Assembly: GCF_021347895.1 (NCBI RefSeq)
Contig: NC_067126.1
Location: forward strand, 30,640,482 to 30,704,481
Reading direction: 5' to 3'
Length of the DNA stretch: 64,000 nucleotides
DNA from: Acanthochromis polyacanthus
Lineage: Eukaryota; Chordata; Actinopteri; Pomacentridae
Shown: positions 11,321-23,782 of the stretch, in pieces
How positions within the stretch are numbered: the first letter of the stretch is position 1
Layout of the letters: each line of letters starts with the position of its first letter
Notes under the pieces: model-generated
The model's input: the letters and a program-made list of their open reading frames with translations, nothing else
The model's database searches: none
What the model was told of the DNA's origin: nothing
Program-made: the position numbers and the translations under genes

Positions 11321-13668
11321 GATAAAAACATATAATTTCGTCGTCCCTTTGTCATCGTAGTTTTCAAGTGACGACATTGGTGGAGCCAAGGCAGAGTCAG
11401 GGCGGAGAGTAGGAGGGGAGGTGGGTGGCAGCCTCCCCCCTCTACTCCCCCACCTTCCCCCACCCAACGAGTTTTTCGAAAATCCAAGTCTCGACGGGTT
11501 TTCCCAAGTTTCTAGAGTTTCCACAAGGCTGAAGGCAGAACAAGTTGTCATGAAGAGGTGTTGAAGTGACTTTTTACAGCGGATAGAAGGAAGACGCCTA
11601 GAAGAGCACGTCTTTCACCACCATCCCTAAAATCCATTGAGTCGGCTCCAGAGAAATGAAGGAGGTCAACTTTTATCAGCCTCCATCCAGATGTTCAACT
11701 TGATATCTATGAGATTTTTAGCACCACAAACGTTTAGTGTCACACTATTTTTTGTTTTAGTTTATAAAATGTCAAACCCAAATATATTCAGTTTACTGTC
11801 ACAAAAACCAAAAAAATTTACATTCATGATGCAGGAATCAGACAGTTTTTTCACTTTTTATCTTAGTTTAGTCAGAAAGATAGTTGATAATGTGTGAATT
11901 GTTGCAGCTTGTGAGCGGTAGAAATTTTTAATCTTTGGGACCAAGTGTCAGAAAACATTTAGAAACCAACATCAACAAAACACACAACAAAGATTTGAAA
12001 TCCAACTTTTGCATGACAATGTCTCATTAAAGCACATTTATTTCCAACGTAAATGTGTGACATTCATCCTCTGGAGCTTCTCTTCACATCGTCTTCCACC
12101 TGGACTGGTTTCGTTGGGAGCATGTGCAAACATTTGAAAAACTGCACTTTAACATCAATGAATGACACTGAAGTTTAATCTCTACATAAATGAGACTGAG
12201 TCTGGATGTGCTGCTCGGCCATTAACTCCCAAGTTTAGGGAAAGTTCAAACAAAAGAAGACAATTCAGATAAGACTTGAGAATGAGCTGATTTTGAACAA
12301 ACATCTCAGACTTTCTGAGCTTCAGCACCTCTAGCAAGATATTTGAACAACAAGCAACTCAAGAGATCCAGAAGTTGGAGAGAGTTAGCTTTAGCTGAGC
12401 CAAAGAACATGTGGGACGCTAACCTAGCAAACATTTCAGACTTTTCTCTGGGAATTTGGAGAAATAATTTCCTATTTAATGACAGAGCTACAGATCTGAA
12501 GTCAGTCTCATTAAAACAGACTAATTCAGTGTCATCCTTCCATATTAAAGTGTAGTTACCCAAAATGTTTGTTGAATGAGCTCCAACAAAACCAGTCTAG
12601 GTAGAACGCCACTTTGACAAACAGGAAGTGGAAGATTCCAAGCAGATTTATAGAAGGCGGAACCGGACTGTACTAAGTGTGGTCAAGTATAGAGGGGTGT
12701 TTTGTGGGTTTTTAAGGCTGATCATGATTATTAGTGAGACATTTGGAGGAGATATTCATGAAAGTATTTAAAATCTTAGAGTTAAACGTAGAAGAACACA
12801 AACTCTAACAGAAAACTTTGTTGATACATTTTTGTTTTGTTTACAGATGTTAAGTTAAAGGAGTTTTATTCGTGACGTATAAACCAATCAAATCACTCCA
12901 GAAGATAGAGTGACCACAGCAAGATAAAGGTTCAGAGCCAAAGTAGCACCATTTTTAAATTGATTTATTACCATAAATCAGTAAAAAATAAAATGCTGAT
13001 AATCAGTAAATCAGTCAGCCCACAATTACTACAATTCTATAATGTATGTCTTTGACTTGTTATTTGTACAATATACGATGTATATGAGGCGTTTTTTCAT
13101 ACCAAAGGCTCTACTATGATGTTTTCTCAGAGACATACTATGCTACTCTGTTTGTTCTGGCCCTGGGCTGCTGCACTCCTCCTCTGTTGTTTTCTGGATT
13201 GTACTCAGCTGCATGCCTTCGTCCACCTGGCCTCCATTGACTCGTCCTGCCTGCCGTCTCTGGAGCTGAAGCTAGACTGGATCCGACCAAAGTACCGTCC
13301 AATCACGATGCCAGCTGCCTCTCAAAAGGCTCCTTCATCTGGCGGCACTTCTTCTGAGGGGAAGCTGAGCTGGCCCGGCAGAACTTTGGAGATGTGTTCC
13401 AGTGGTTGGTGGGTGTGTGGGGAGACAGAGGGACCTTTGAATTGTTCAGAAAGGAAAACAGGAACCCATTGGTAGTTTAGTTAAGGGTGCTACTGCGGTG
13501 TGTTTTTGGGTTTTAAGAGGTGAACAGGAAGAGGTTTTTTTCGTCTTGATTATCTTTTATTTTGTTCCTGGTCGGAATGCCCATCAATGTCAACGTGAAG
13601 TTCACTTTTAGTTCTGTTTATTTATTTTTATTTTACTCACCCATTTGCTTTTAATCCACTCACATGTG
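11321..13668. other. Interior of the inverted-repeat block, origin unknown
   Basis: There is no strict repeat. 13116-13475 is a 119-codon frame with a hydrophobic N-terminus but no recognised domain. A satellite-like seed (CTCTACTATGATGTTTTCTC) occurs near 13108. Confidence 0.5.
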
Positions 13669-14881
13669 GTGTTGTTTTAAACTTACTCCTTCAAATAAAT
13701 ACTCCTCTGACCCTCTGGAAATCAGGGTTTGGACTGTTTTTGTGTTGCTCCTCACCTACTTCAGACAGCCAGGACAGAACAATGTTTTGTGGACTAAAAG
13801 GCTGTACTCTGACATTTTTAGAGCGACATGCTATACTATGACGTTTTTAGGCCGACATGCTATACGATGATGTTTGTTGAGTAACATGCCATATGCTGGC
13901 GTTTTCTGAGTGACATGCTATACTATGATATGTTTTTTAGACGACGTGCTATACTATGACGTTTTTAGACCAACATGCTATCTGCTGATGTTTTCAGAGC
14001 GACAGGCTATATCATGACATTTGTTGAGTGACATGTTATACTATGTTTTTAGAGCGACGTGCTATACTATGACGTTTTTAGAGCAACATGCTATACTATG
14101 ACGTTTTTAGAGCAACATGCTATCTGCTGATGTTTTCAGAGCGACAGGCTATATCATGACATTTGTTGAGTGACATGCTATACTATGTTTTTAGAGCGAC
14201 GTGCTATACTATGACGTTTTTAGAGCGACATGCTATACTATGACGTTTTTAGAGCGACATGCTATACTATGATGTTTTCAGAGCGACAGGCTATACCATG
14301 ACATTTGTTGAGCGACATGCTATACTATGACGTTTTTAGAGCGACATGCTATACTATGATGTTTTCAGAGCGACAGGCTATACCATGACGTTTGTTGAGC
14401 GACCTGCTATACTATGACGTTTTTAGAGCGACATGTTATACTATGATGTTTTCAGAGCGACAGGCTATACCATGACATTTGTTGAGCGACATGCTATACT
14501 ATGACGTTTTTAGAGCGACATGCTATACTATGATGTTTTCAGAGCGACAGGCTATACCATGACGTTTGTTGAGCGACATGCTATACTATGACGTTTTTAG
14601 AGCGACATGCTATACTATGATGTTTTCAGAGCGACAGGCTATACCATGACGTTTGTTGAGCGACATGCTATACTATGACGTTTTTAGAGCGACATGCTAT
14701 ACTATGATGTTTTCAGAGCGACAGGCTATACCATGACGTTTGTTGAGCAACATGCTATACTATGACGTTTTTAGAGCGACATGCTATACTATGACGTTTT
14801 TTGGGCGACATGCTATACTATGACGTTTTTAGAGCGACATGCTATACTCTGACGTTTTCTGAGTGACGTGCTATACTATGA

Positions 14882-15012
14882 GCCCTGCGACAGACTGGCG
14901 ACCTGTCCAGGGTGTCCCCTGCCTTCGCCCGAGTCAGCTGGGATAGGCTCCAGCATCCCCCGCGACCCTAGTGAGGATAAAGCAGTATATAGAGAATGGA
15001 TGGATGGATGGA
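14882..15012 (+). mobile_element. 5'-truncated tRNA-derived SINE (3' module)
   Basis: It starts GCCCTGCGACAGACTGGCGA and ends in a GGATGGATGGA tail. It is flanked by TGCTATACTATGA at 14869-14881 and 15013-15025, which is a satellite unit and so could also be array periodicity. It is the 3' third of the element seen full length at 18148. Confidence 0.9.
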
Positions 15013-15345
15013 TGCTATACTATGACGTTTTCTGACTGGCATGCTATACTATGACGTTTTTAGAGCGATGTGCTGTACTATGACGTTTTTTGGGTGACAT
15101 GCTGTACTATGATGTTTTTTGGAGCGACATGCTATTCTATGATGTTTTCTGAGTGACATGCTATACTATGACATTTTTAGAGCAACATGCTATACTACGA
15201 CGTTTTCTGAGCAACATGCTATACTACAACGTTTTCTGAGCGACATGCTATACTATGACGTTTTTTGGGCGACATGCTATACTATGACGTTTTTAGAGCG
15301 ACATGCTATACTCTGACGTTTTCTGAGTGACGTGCTATACTATGA

Positions 15346-15476
15346 GCCCTGCGACAGACTGGCGACCTGTCCAGGGTGTCCCCTGCCTTCGCCCGAGTCA
15401 GCTGGGATAGGCTCCAGCATCCCCCGCGACCCTAGTGAGGATAAAGCAGTATATAGAGAATGGATGGATGGATGGA
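15346..15476 (+). mobile_element. 5'-truncated SINE (duplicate of the 14882 copy)
   Basis: It is essentially identical to 14882-15012 at a distance of 464 bp. It arose with the surrounding satellite by tandem duplication rather than by a second insertion. Confidence 0.9.
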
Positions 15477-16366
15477 TGCTATACTATGACGTTTTCTGAC
15501 TGGCATGCTATACTATGACGTTTTTAGAGCGATGTGCTGTACTATGACGTTTTTTGGGTGACATGCTGTACTATGATGTTTTTTGGAGCGACATGCTATT
15601 CTATGATGTTTTCTGAGTGACATGCTATACTATGACATTTTTAGAGCAACATGCTATACTACGACGTTTTCTGAGCAACATGCTATACTACGACGTTTTC
15701 TGAGCAACATGCTATACTATGACGTTTTTAGAGCAACATGCTATACTATGACATTTTTTCGGCGACATGCTATACTATGACGTTTTTAGAGCGACATGCT
15801 ATATACTATGACATTTTTTTCGGCGACATGCTATACTATGACGTTTTTTAGAGTGAGATGTTATACTATGACGTTTTTAGAGCGACATGCTATACTATGA
15901 CGTTTTTAGAGCGACATGCTATACTATGACGTTTTTGTGCTTTTTGAACTCCATAATAATCTATGGTGTGTTTTTTTTTGCCGACATGATATACTGTGAA
16001 CTGCAGGCCATACTATGTTATTCTTGAAAAGTATACTATACTTTGACTTTTGTTGGTAGAATCAGCCAAAGGTAGAAAACTGGTTAAAACAAGCCAACAG
16101 GCAGGAAAGCTGTCTGCGGAAAAGATTTTGCTGCTCCACCGATAAATAAAACAACAGCGATCATATCAGAGTTAATCCAAGCGAGAAGAACAGTCTCAGC
16201 TGCCTCCTCCATAGGATCTATCAATTATTCCAGACCGGACTGTCAATCAAGTAACCCCGCCCCCTGGCTTCGCAAAACTTTAATGCTCCATAAAAAAAAA
16301 TCTGTATTGATTTATTTTAAGACCAGCCACCTGATCTCTCATTTTGACCATGAAAACTAACGGAAA

Positions 16367-16387
16367 ATATATATATATATATATATA
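16367..16387. repeat. (AT)n tract
   Basis: About ten AT units at the inner side of the right inverted-repeat arm, followed by ACAGTCTATG. Confidence 0.9.
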
Positions 16388-16401
16388 CAGTCTATGCCTA
16401 T

Positions 16402-16640
16402 TCTGTTTGGCTCCACACTTGCTGATGACCACTTCTGGTCTCAGGAAATGAAAAACGGACTTTTTTCATTTCTGTCTCTTACTAATTTTATTTTCTTCTT
16501 GTTGTAAATATAAAATGAAAATCAAAGCATTTTTAAAATTTCGTATATCCCTTCTTGATCATGAAAAGGAAAAACGCCTTGTATTTCAATTTTAATTTTT
16601 GTATTACAAAACGAAAGTCTCGTTTTTTGTTTTTCAATAC
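16402..16640 (+). repeat. Right arm of a widely spaced inverted repeat
   Basis: Partner of 8255-8513 in opposite orientation. The arms enclose about 7.9 kb of minisatellite-rich sequence. No target-site duplication is visible outside the arms, so single-element origin is unproven. Confidence 0.8.
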
Positions 16641-18134
16641 CCGTTTCAGAACGGAAATTCCAATAACCAAAATATACACAGACCAAACAGGAACCCAAAC
16701 GGCCAAAGCATTTCAACAGAGTTGTAATTCTTGGCTTGCTTATGCATTAAATGTAAGAAAGACAAGAGTTTAAGCTCTTTGATGTCACTATTCATTGTCA
16801 GATGATGGCACATTCAACACAGTAAAGCCTCAGTGTTCTTGCTAATGATGACAGAGGAGGCCAGGGTGGCAACAAGATCCAGGGGAATTCAACAAAATCC
16901 TCATTAAAAGGTCTAATAATTAAAATATTGATTAATTAGTCTTACATTGATTTACAGTCACACTATATCAAACCATGAGTCTCTAATTACCGTGCCATTA
17001 TGCCACGGGCTGACCTACTCATTTTTTGTCACATGTAATGAAAAAGAACATTTCTTTAACTGCCTTTTAAATTTTTGACCTGTAAAATTTTAATGGGGAG
17101 TACAGTGGGTGTCGAATCTGGATTGGCAGTAAAGTCATGGGTGGCTAATGTCTGTGAGTCTGGTTAAGTGGCTGTACACACCAGGAGCTGGAACACCTCT
17201 CTAGAGGGATTGGTCAGGGTTACTCTGTTTAAACAAAATTGCATTCACCAGCCCTTGCAAAGGCACAATGAATAATTACACAAAACTTGACTTTTCTAGT
17301 GTTTCAGAGCACTTTTTTGCAAAGCATTAAAACATCTGTGAAACACTCCCTAAAATGTTTGAAAGAAGCATGGAGATGTAGTTATCAAAGTTCTTTGATA
17401 CAAGCACTTTTTTGTAGTTGGCATTTGGTGGTTAGTTAATGAAGAGGTGTTGAACAGGAATTGAATCCTATTTTCCACTCCATAGAGTCAGAAAATGGTA
17501 CTTCAGACACTCAGGAATCCCAATTTTCCTCCTGAAATTGGAAATGTGTAGACATGAGAGTGAGGTGCAAATCATCAACAAAGTTTTGGCTGACCAGTGG
17601 CAGGGAGCAGTGCTCGATTCAACTGTCCACGGCTCCATCTTTCTGTCAATATGCTCCAAGTTATGCTATGCACAGCAATTTTCTTCAGTCTGTATGAAAT
17701 GAAAATGTCAGTGCAGGTTTAAATAGTTTTGAAGTGTGCTCCACTGGTTCTGCATTGCACATTAGATTGTATCTTTTTTTTTAAATTTATGCTGCAGAAC
17801 CAGAGACATTGTTTTTTATTCCACATATTGCTCTTCTTTGTCAAAACTCCTGCAACTGGACCACCAACAGTTTGAGGTGAGATGTGTTCCACTAGTGTAG
17901 TGCTTGTAGCAACTAATGTAGCCTTGAGCCAGTGGCCTCAAGCAGAGGTCTGGAAAACCCACTCAAAACTCTACATGCTCAAATTTCTTCAGTCTCACCT
18001 GATGTTGCCGCAACTTGAGCAAATTTATCAGCCCTCACGCTGCCCTCAAAGGCAACTAAAGGCACATAAAACTTGTCTCACATATGCAGAAGGCCTGTAA
18101 AAAAAAAGGACTGGAATATGTAAAAATGGTGGTG
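16641..18134. other. Intergenic sequence, nothing recognised
   Basis: Unique-looking AT-rich sequence. Small open frames have no similarity I recognise. Confidence 0.55.
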
Positions 18135-18147
18135 TATGCAACAAGTT

Positions 18148-18512
18148 CCATCCATCCATCCTCTATACACCGCTTTATCCTCATTAGGGTCGCGGGGGGA
18201 GCTGGAGCCTATCCCAGCTGACTCGGGCGAAGGCAGGGGACACCCAGGACAGGTCGCCAGTCTGTTGCAGGGCTACATACACAGACGAACACTCACACTC
18301 ACATTCACACCTACGGGCAATTTAGAGTACTCAATTAACCTCAGCATATTTTTGGACTGTGGGAGGAAGCCGGAGTACCCGGAGAAAACCCACGCATGCT
18401 CAGGGAGAACATGCAAACTCCATGCAGAAAGATCCCAGGCCCACCCCGGGATTCGAACCAGGGATCTTCTTGCTGCAAGGCGAAAGTGCTAACCACTATG
18501 CCACTGAGCAGC
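18148..18512 (-). mobile_element. Full-length tRNA-derived SINE with 13-bp target-site duplication
   Basis: On the minus strand the head contains an A box TGGCATAGTGG (18493-18503) and a perfect B box GGTTCGAATCC (18449-18459). The body includes CATGGAGTTTGCATGTTCTC, and the end is a GGATGGATGGA tail. TATGCAACAAGTT flanks it at 18135-18147 and 18513-18525. It is typical of the SINE family abundant in percomorph fish. Frames across it are not genes. Confidence 0.93.
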
Positions 18513-18525
18513 TATGCAACAAGTT

Positions 18526-21500
18526 GCATCTGGGAAATGATCTGAAAGAGTGAATTATGTCCCATGGGATCACTGGAAACCATGCTATTTCACTAGGACA
18601 ATGCCATCTTTATGCAGCAGCTCCATTTGAAAAAAAGCAAAGAAATTACTTTGCTCTTGGAGCTAAGTGCATGACTTGTGAGTGCAAAACTAGAAGAGGA
18701 TCACTGCAAGCAAAATAAAAGGCCGAAGCAATAACAGCACGTACCATCAAAACCACACAGTGAACCAAGCATTCATTAATAGTGCAGAAGACAATCCTTC
18801 ACTCAAGTGAGACATCCAGGATTTAAAGGCTTCCCACTTTAAGACTTCTCCACTGTTCTCTGCATCAAAGGAGGCTTTTCATTTACCTCAATGTAACTTG
18901 TGAACACACAGTCAGACGTATGAGTTATACAACTAATAACAGATTAGTACAATGCATAACACATAATAGGGCACTTTTCATAAACTGCCATCATACTATC
19001 ACTTAAAGCCTCCCACCAACCTCCCACCTGATTCCTAATGCTTCACAATAGCACATTTATAAGATCGACTAAAATACAACCCAGCGGTAACCTTAACATT
19101 CTGTTTCACGATGATAATTAACCAGCGAGTGAGAGACAGAGATGGAAACAATCTCTTTTTAATGTAAAATGTAAATACAAAAGCTTCTCGCACTTGAATG
19201 ATGGAAATTAAACTCCAAAAAAATGTCCCATCTCATCACAACCTCCCCCCAAATCACAGCAACTCCATTAAAAAAAAAGGTTGAGGGAACATAGCTGATG
19301 TCTTTCATATTTTAATGAGATATGAACACTAATGCACCTCCATGATTTTGCTGCATCAGAACCTATATCCACCCCACCTTTGTTTGCACCCGGTATTTGC
19401 ATTTCAAAGGGAGCCCCTGGGAAGCCGCTTTGCATATTTACATCTGATTAACAACTTTAAATGAACATGTCAAAATCTAAAAATTGTTCATGAGTGACAT
19501 GAGGAGGAGCACGCTCATTCTGAATCATAAAATGAAATGTAATGTAACAAAACACTGAACACAGGCTCTGATTAGAATGACATGTACTGGCAAACACATG
19601 TAAGTGCTCCATACTGTTAGTATAAATTAAAATAAGCACATCTGGCATTATTTAAATTTCCTAATGTGCAGGGAATAACGTATATTTTAGAATATGTCAC
19701 TTAAGCACAGATGAGAGGTCATGATAAGACATGGAGAATTTTATATTGCAAAAAGAAAAATGAAAAATGACGCAGAAAATATTATTGCTTCTTCTGGCCA
19801 CCTTCTCTAAATCACAAATTTAGACCGGTAACTAAACTATTCCATATTTGGAAAGGGCTTAACTGGTCCAAAACTGGCTCTAAAGCAGTGCTTTACTTAT
19901 TTAGATATATGTTTTATTTCATAGTGTATTCCTCAAGACTCATTCACATTTCATGACCATCCCTTAGTGGTCCCATTATTATGTATTTTTTACACATCTG
20001 CCCATAATGGTGAATTAAAAGGAGGGTGAAAGAATGGTCAAGTTACCACATCATTAAAAAAAAAAAACCCAAATTCTAGCATTCAGAGGGAAAGAAAACA
20101 CAAAGTTCACAGTGTTAAGGTAAAGCTTGGTCATGGTTAGAAAAAAAAAGCAGCTTATAAATTTCTGATGGAAGCTTTGTTCTGCTGAGCTCTCTATAAG
20201 ATATAAAATATGAACTAACTATGTGATTATTAATTGGGCCCATTGTAATTTGAGGATTCTGGGCTGCATATTGTTGGCAGCTCTCCACGGGGTCTGTCTG
20301 TGCAGGAACGTGTCGAGGGGGTACCAGCCAGGATGCCTCAGCCATTTAGAGAGCAGCTTGCCACTCGCGCATCGGCATACAAATGAGTGGGGTTAAAAAG
20401 GCACGGCTCCTCTCAGAGACAGCCCTCTTTCTCCAGCTCAGCTCCAAAGGGTCTCCACGGACTAATTTCCAAAACCACCTCTTAATGTGGGCTTGTGTCA
20501 ATCACCTGAACAGACAGCTTCATCCCCTGATATGGAGTAGTCACAGAGTAGAGCCGGGCAGACCAAAGGAAATACAGTAGTGTTTTACAGTAGCAGAGCA
20601 TATGGAAAATAATAAAGAGAACCCTTTAATGAAGATTATAAAAGGATTTGAGAATACATTACTATTCATATTTGCATCATAGTGAATTGTTTGTGAGTGA
20701 AAGTAAGGAAATTAATAATGCTGGTGAAATGAATTATAAGCATTGTAGAATATAGACAGGCTTACAGCAGAATTTGCATCTTCACTGACATTTGTCCGAA
20801 TTGTATCATAACAATAATCCAATGAGTGAGAAAGGCTGCTTTCTCAGCTATATGTACGAGAGTACAAATAGAAAATTACAGCGCACAAAAGATTCAGCTT
20901 AAATAGAGACACAGTTGTCTTTTCTGATTCACAAACAGCTACACACTCCACTTAACTCCTAAACACAACTTATCTCACACTTCGTCTGAAACCCTTTCAC
21001 GCTCTGGCTTCTCTGAGCATTGAATAGCTGAGAAACCGTCCCTCATACTGAGTTTTGCTTTTTGTGTTACAATCCAAGATGACATACGACACGAGAAATG
21101 ATGAGAAAACTGTGGGGAGGCTTACAGTAGATTGATTCTCCCATTGCTTCATTCTTTTCTAGTTAGTCTTTTATTGGCTACAAAGGTAGAGTGGTTGTGA
21201 AGCCGAGTGAGAGAGGAGTGAACCAGCCTGCCCTGTTTAATCCACGGGGCATTGAAGGAGGGTGATCACTTCTTAAGAGCACAAAGGCCTACAAGGAAAT
21301 CAGTGCAGTCTATGAGATCCCAAAGCTGATTTAAAGGAGAGATGTCCCAGCTTGGGCTCCAGGCCTTTAACAGGAATAAGGCCATCCTATACAATAACAA
21401 TCCAAGGCTCCAGAGGGAAGCACTATTCATGGTCAAATATCTCTGGTTTGGATGGAAACCTTGGGTCCCTTATAGAAATAAAGATGTTTGCTTCTTACAG

Positions 21501-23219
21501 AAACAGAGGAGGATATCTGAATTATTCAATCAGTGTGTCACATACAGCAATTCCACTTCTGTGTAAATCTACTGAACTAATATAGCCAGATGATGTAGAT
21601 ATATTGAATGTATCATACATTATACATTTCTGGTTACATGATTGTTCAGGCATGAAACAAATCCTGGGAAATCTTGTCTATTTTCCTCATAGATGAAGCC
21701 CATCTTTATCCAAAATCCCAATCAGAGAAGAGCAGCGTCAAAATGAAAGCTCACATTTTCCATTTAGCCACAACAAGGGAGCAGAAGATAAGGATATTAT
21801 TCATTTGACTGTATGTTTCAGAGAAACACAAAACCATCCGATGTAAAAAGATAAGCAACAGTTGGCTGGACAGCCAGTGGCAATTTTTGGGAGATAATCA
21901 GTGTTCTGAGATTTTCCTGTGGCTTTGTCATCTTTATTTCAAAGGCATTGATTGCACTTATGAGCTCTTATCTACCTGATGATGTGCATTTATTCACACA
22001 ATGTTGACATTATCCCAGGTTAGCGGTTTATTTAATTTATAGAAAAAAGCCCATTTGGACATAACCGGCTTGGATTTTGTGCAGTGATTCTGAGTTCTAA
22101 AGGCTGAGTGCAAAATTAATGAAGGGGAACTCTGACTTTTAGTCAACGTAAAAATTTCATTAATGTTATTATTCAGTCACCTCTGTGGTTCTGAATATAT
22201 ATCATAGATACTTCATGCGATGAATCCTGATAGTGTCTATTTCCATTTTTTCAACGTCGGGGGACCCGGAGAGCTCAGAGAGGGACACCTGGGATATTCA
22301 GTATGAGAAAGGCATGAGCCACATTAGTGTAACTGACTACTGCAGATCTTTTCTCTGTATTGCAATCAACTCATGCAAGCCATTAATTTACCTTTAACAC
22401 TCCTTTGTCTAATTTCTCTTTCATCACATCATTTGGAGTAGATTCAGAAAGTACTGAGACTCGCTTTTTCTACACTTTGCTGCACTAAAACACAACCCAC
22501 GAAGCACAATTTAATAATAAATAAACTCGTAACTTGCAACTGTCACCTAGAACCAAATGCGAGCGGTGTTCAGAGTTTTTGAATTGTTATTTTTTCAGTC
22601 AGTATTTATTGTATGACTTGCACTGTCACAATATCAGATTTTCTCTTTATGATTATTGTGAACAGAAGAAAACATGATGACAAAACTATTTGAATGTTAA
22701 CAGACATTTTAAAAGAAGACAAGCTTTTGTTCGAGTGTAAATGTTTGGCTCTTTCTTCGTCTTCTTCAAAATGAGGTGGATTTTAAGGTTTGAGAAGTTA
22801 TTTCTTTCCATTTTATGGCAGATGGCAACCACTGTGAAGGTGCAATACTACCAACTGTTATGTTGGAGTTTCATGCAGATAGTTACTGTTGCTGGATTAT
22901 TTGCAATGTTATCATATATGTATAACTGACATAATATCAAAAATGCAATATCTATTTAACATCACAGTTAGAGTCAGAACTTGAATATCGGGACACTAAT
23001 AAGGCCAGTGTCATACATGAATTTTCCGCAAATATACGTCTGCTAGAGTGCATGTGACATGGATTTTGTCATCTCTCCAAGTCCATATGCACCCCACTGC
23101 AGACTGTATATGAAAGCTGATCCACATTAATAGCTACTACACTATAGAGGAAGTGGTGTGCATGCTCAGCAGTAGTGCTCATACGCAGAAAACATAGATA
23201 TCTACTGCAGACCACAAGC
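18526..23219. other. Intergenic sequence with candidate conserved block at 20230-20480
   Basis: No gene or repeat recognised. 20230-20480 is more GC-balanced and complex than its surroundings and includes an ATTAATTGGGCCCATTGTAAT word. It could be a non-coding regulatory element, but nothing in a single sequence proves it. Confidence 0.45.
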
Positions 23220-23228
23220 TGATTACAC

Positions 23229-23773
23229 TAGCCTAGCCGCGCTAGACAACCCACGGCAACAAATTTAATTCTCTGCCAGGGTGGGTCTAGTTACCCTCCA
23301 TAAGGCTCAAGGTTGGATGCTCCTAAAACTGGCCGGACGAATCACCATGAAGTGTAGAGTCAGAAGGCGGGCGTAACTAAGTGACGCGACGATTCTGACA
23401 GAAACAACCGGAAACAACTAGCTTAGCCGCGCGAGACAACCCACGGCAACGAATTTAATTCTCTGCCAGGGTCGACAACAAAAACGACAACAGTCGTTGA
23501 GCTCCATTAGCACCGACTCTGAATAATCTTTCTGTTAACATGTCTGTAATATACTTGAGCTTCACCCATTGACTGTATAAATAAGGCTTCACCGAACTAC
23601 CGCATCCTCTGATTTCCGGCGCTCTCGGAGCCTATTCGTTGCGCTGATTGGTTGTATACCTACCCAATTGCTGCAGAGTGATTTGATAGACAACCTTTTA
23701 GCCCGCCTCCCTCCCTGTCGAGCGTGCCTAGACCCTTGCGTCTTCAGAGCATGGGTCTGGCGCGGCTAGGCTA
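23229..23773. mobile_element. Non-autonomous TIR transposon, 9-bp target-site duplication (copy 1)
   Basis: The left end is TAGCCTAGCCGCGCTAGAC and the right end is its near-complement GTCTGGCGCGGCTAGGCTA. TGATTACAC is duplicated at 23220-23228 and 23774-23782. Subterminal GGGTCTAG and CTAGACCC motifs are also inverted. A second copy of the terminal 54 bases lies inside at 23419-23472. There is no transposase. A 9-bp duplication fits Mutator-like or Merlin elements; the superfamily is not assigned. Confidence 0.9.
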
Positions 23774-23782
23774 TGATTACAC

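Larger units (their letters stand above)
14793..15720. repeat. 464-bp tandem duplication inside the satellite, including a SINE insertion
   Basis: 14793-15256 and 15257-15720 are almost identical. The SINE fragment recurs with a constant offset of 464 bp (15346 minus 14882). 464 equals 16 basic units of 29 bp in length, although part of it is SINE. The duplication therefore came after the SINE insertion. Confidence 0.9.
13797..15940. repeat. 29-bp minisatellite with an 87-bp higher-order unit
   Basis: The basic unit is TATGACGTTTTTAGAGCGACATGCTATAC (29 bases). Between about 14230 and 14790 three variant units alternate (TTTTTAGAGCGACATG, TTTTCAGAGCGACAGG and TTTGTTGAGCGACATG), giving an 87-bp repeat. 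Two SINE fragments sit in the array at 14882 and 15346. It is not a CRISPR array because there are no unique spacers. Confidence 0.95.

Noticed and set aside
13116..13475. 119-codon frame with a hydrophobic N-terminus
   Set aside because: It starts in satellite-like sequence, has no recognised domain and lies in a repeat-rich block. A captured gene piece is possible but unsupported.
13797..15940. CRISPR-like appearance of a 29-bp repeat
   Set aside because: The units are contiguous without unique spacers, there are no cas genes, and the genome is a vertebrate's.
18449..18503. A and B boxes that could suggest a tRNA gene
   Set aside because: They belong to the SINE head. There is no cloverleaf-compatible acceptor stem, and the element continues for 365 bp with target-site duplications.
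18136..18553. 118- and 64-codon plus-strand frames
   Set aside because: They are translations of the reverse strand of a SINE.
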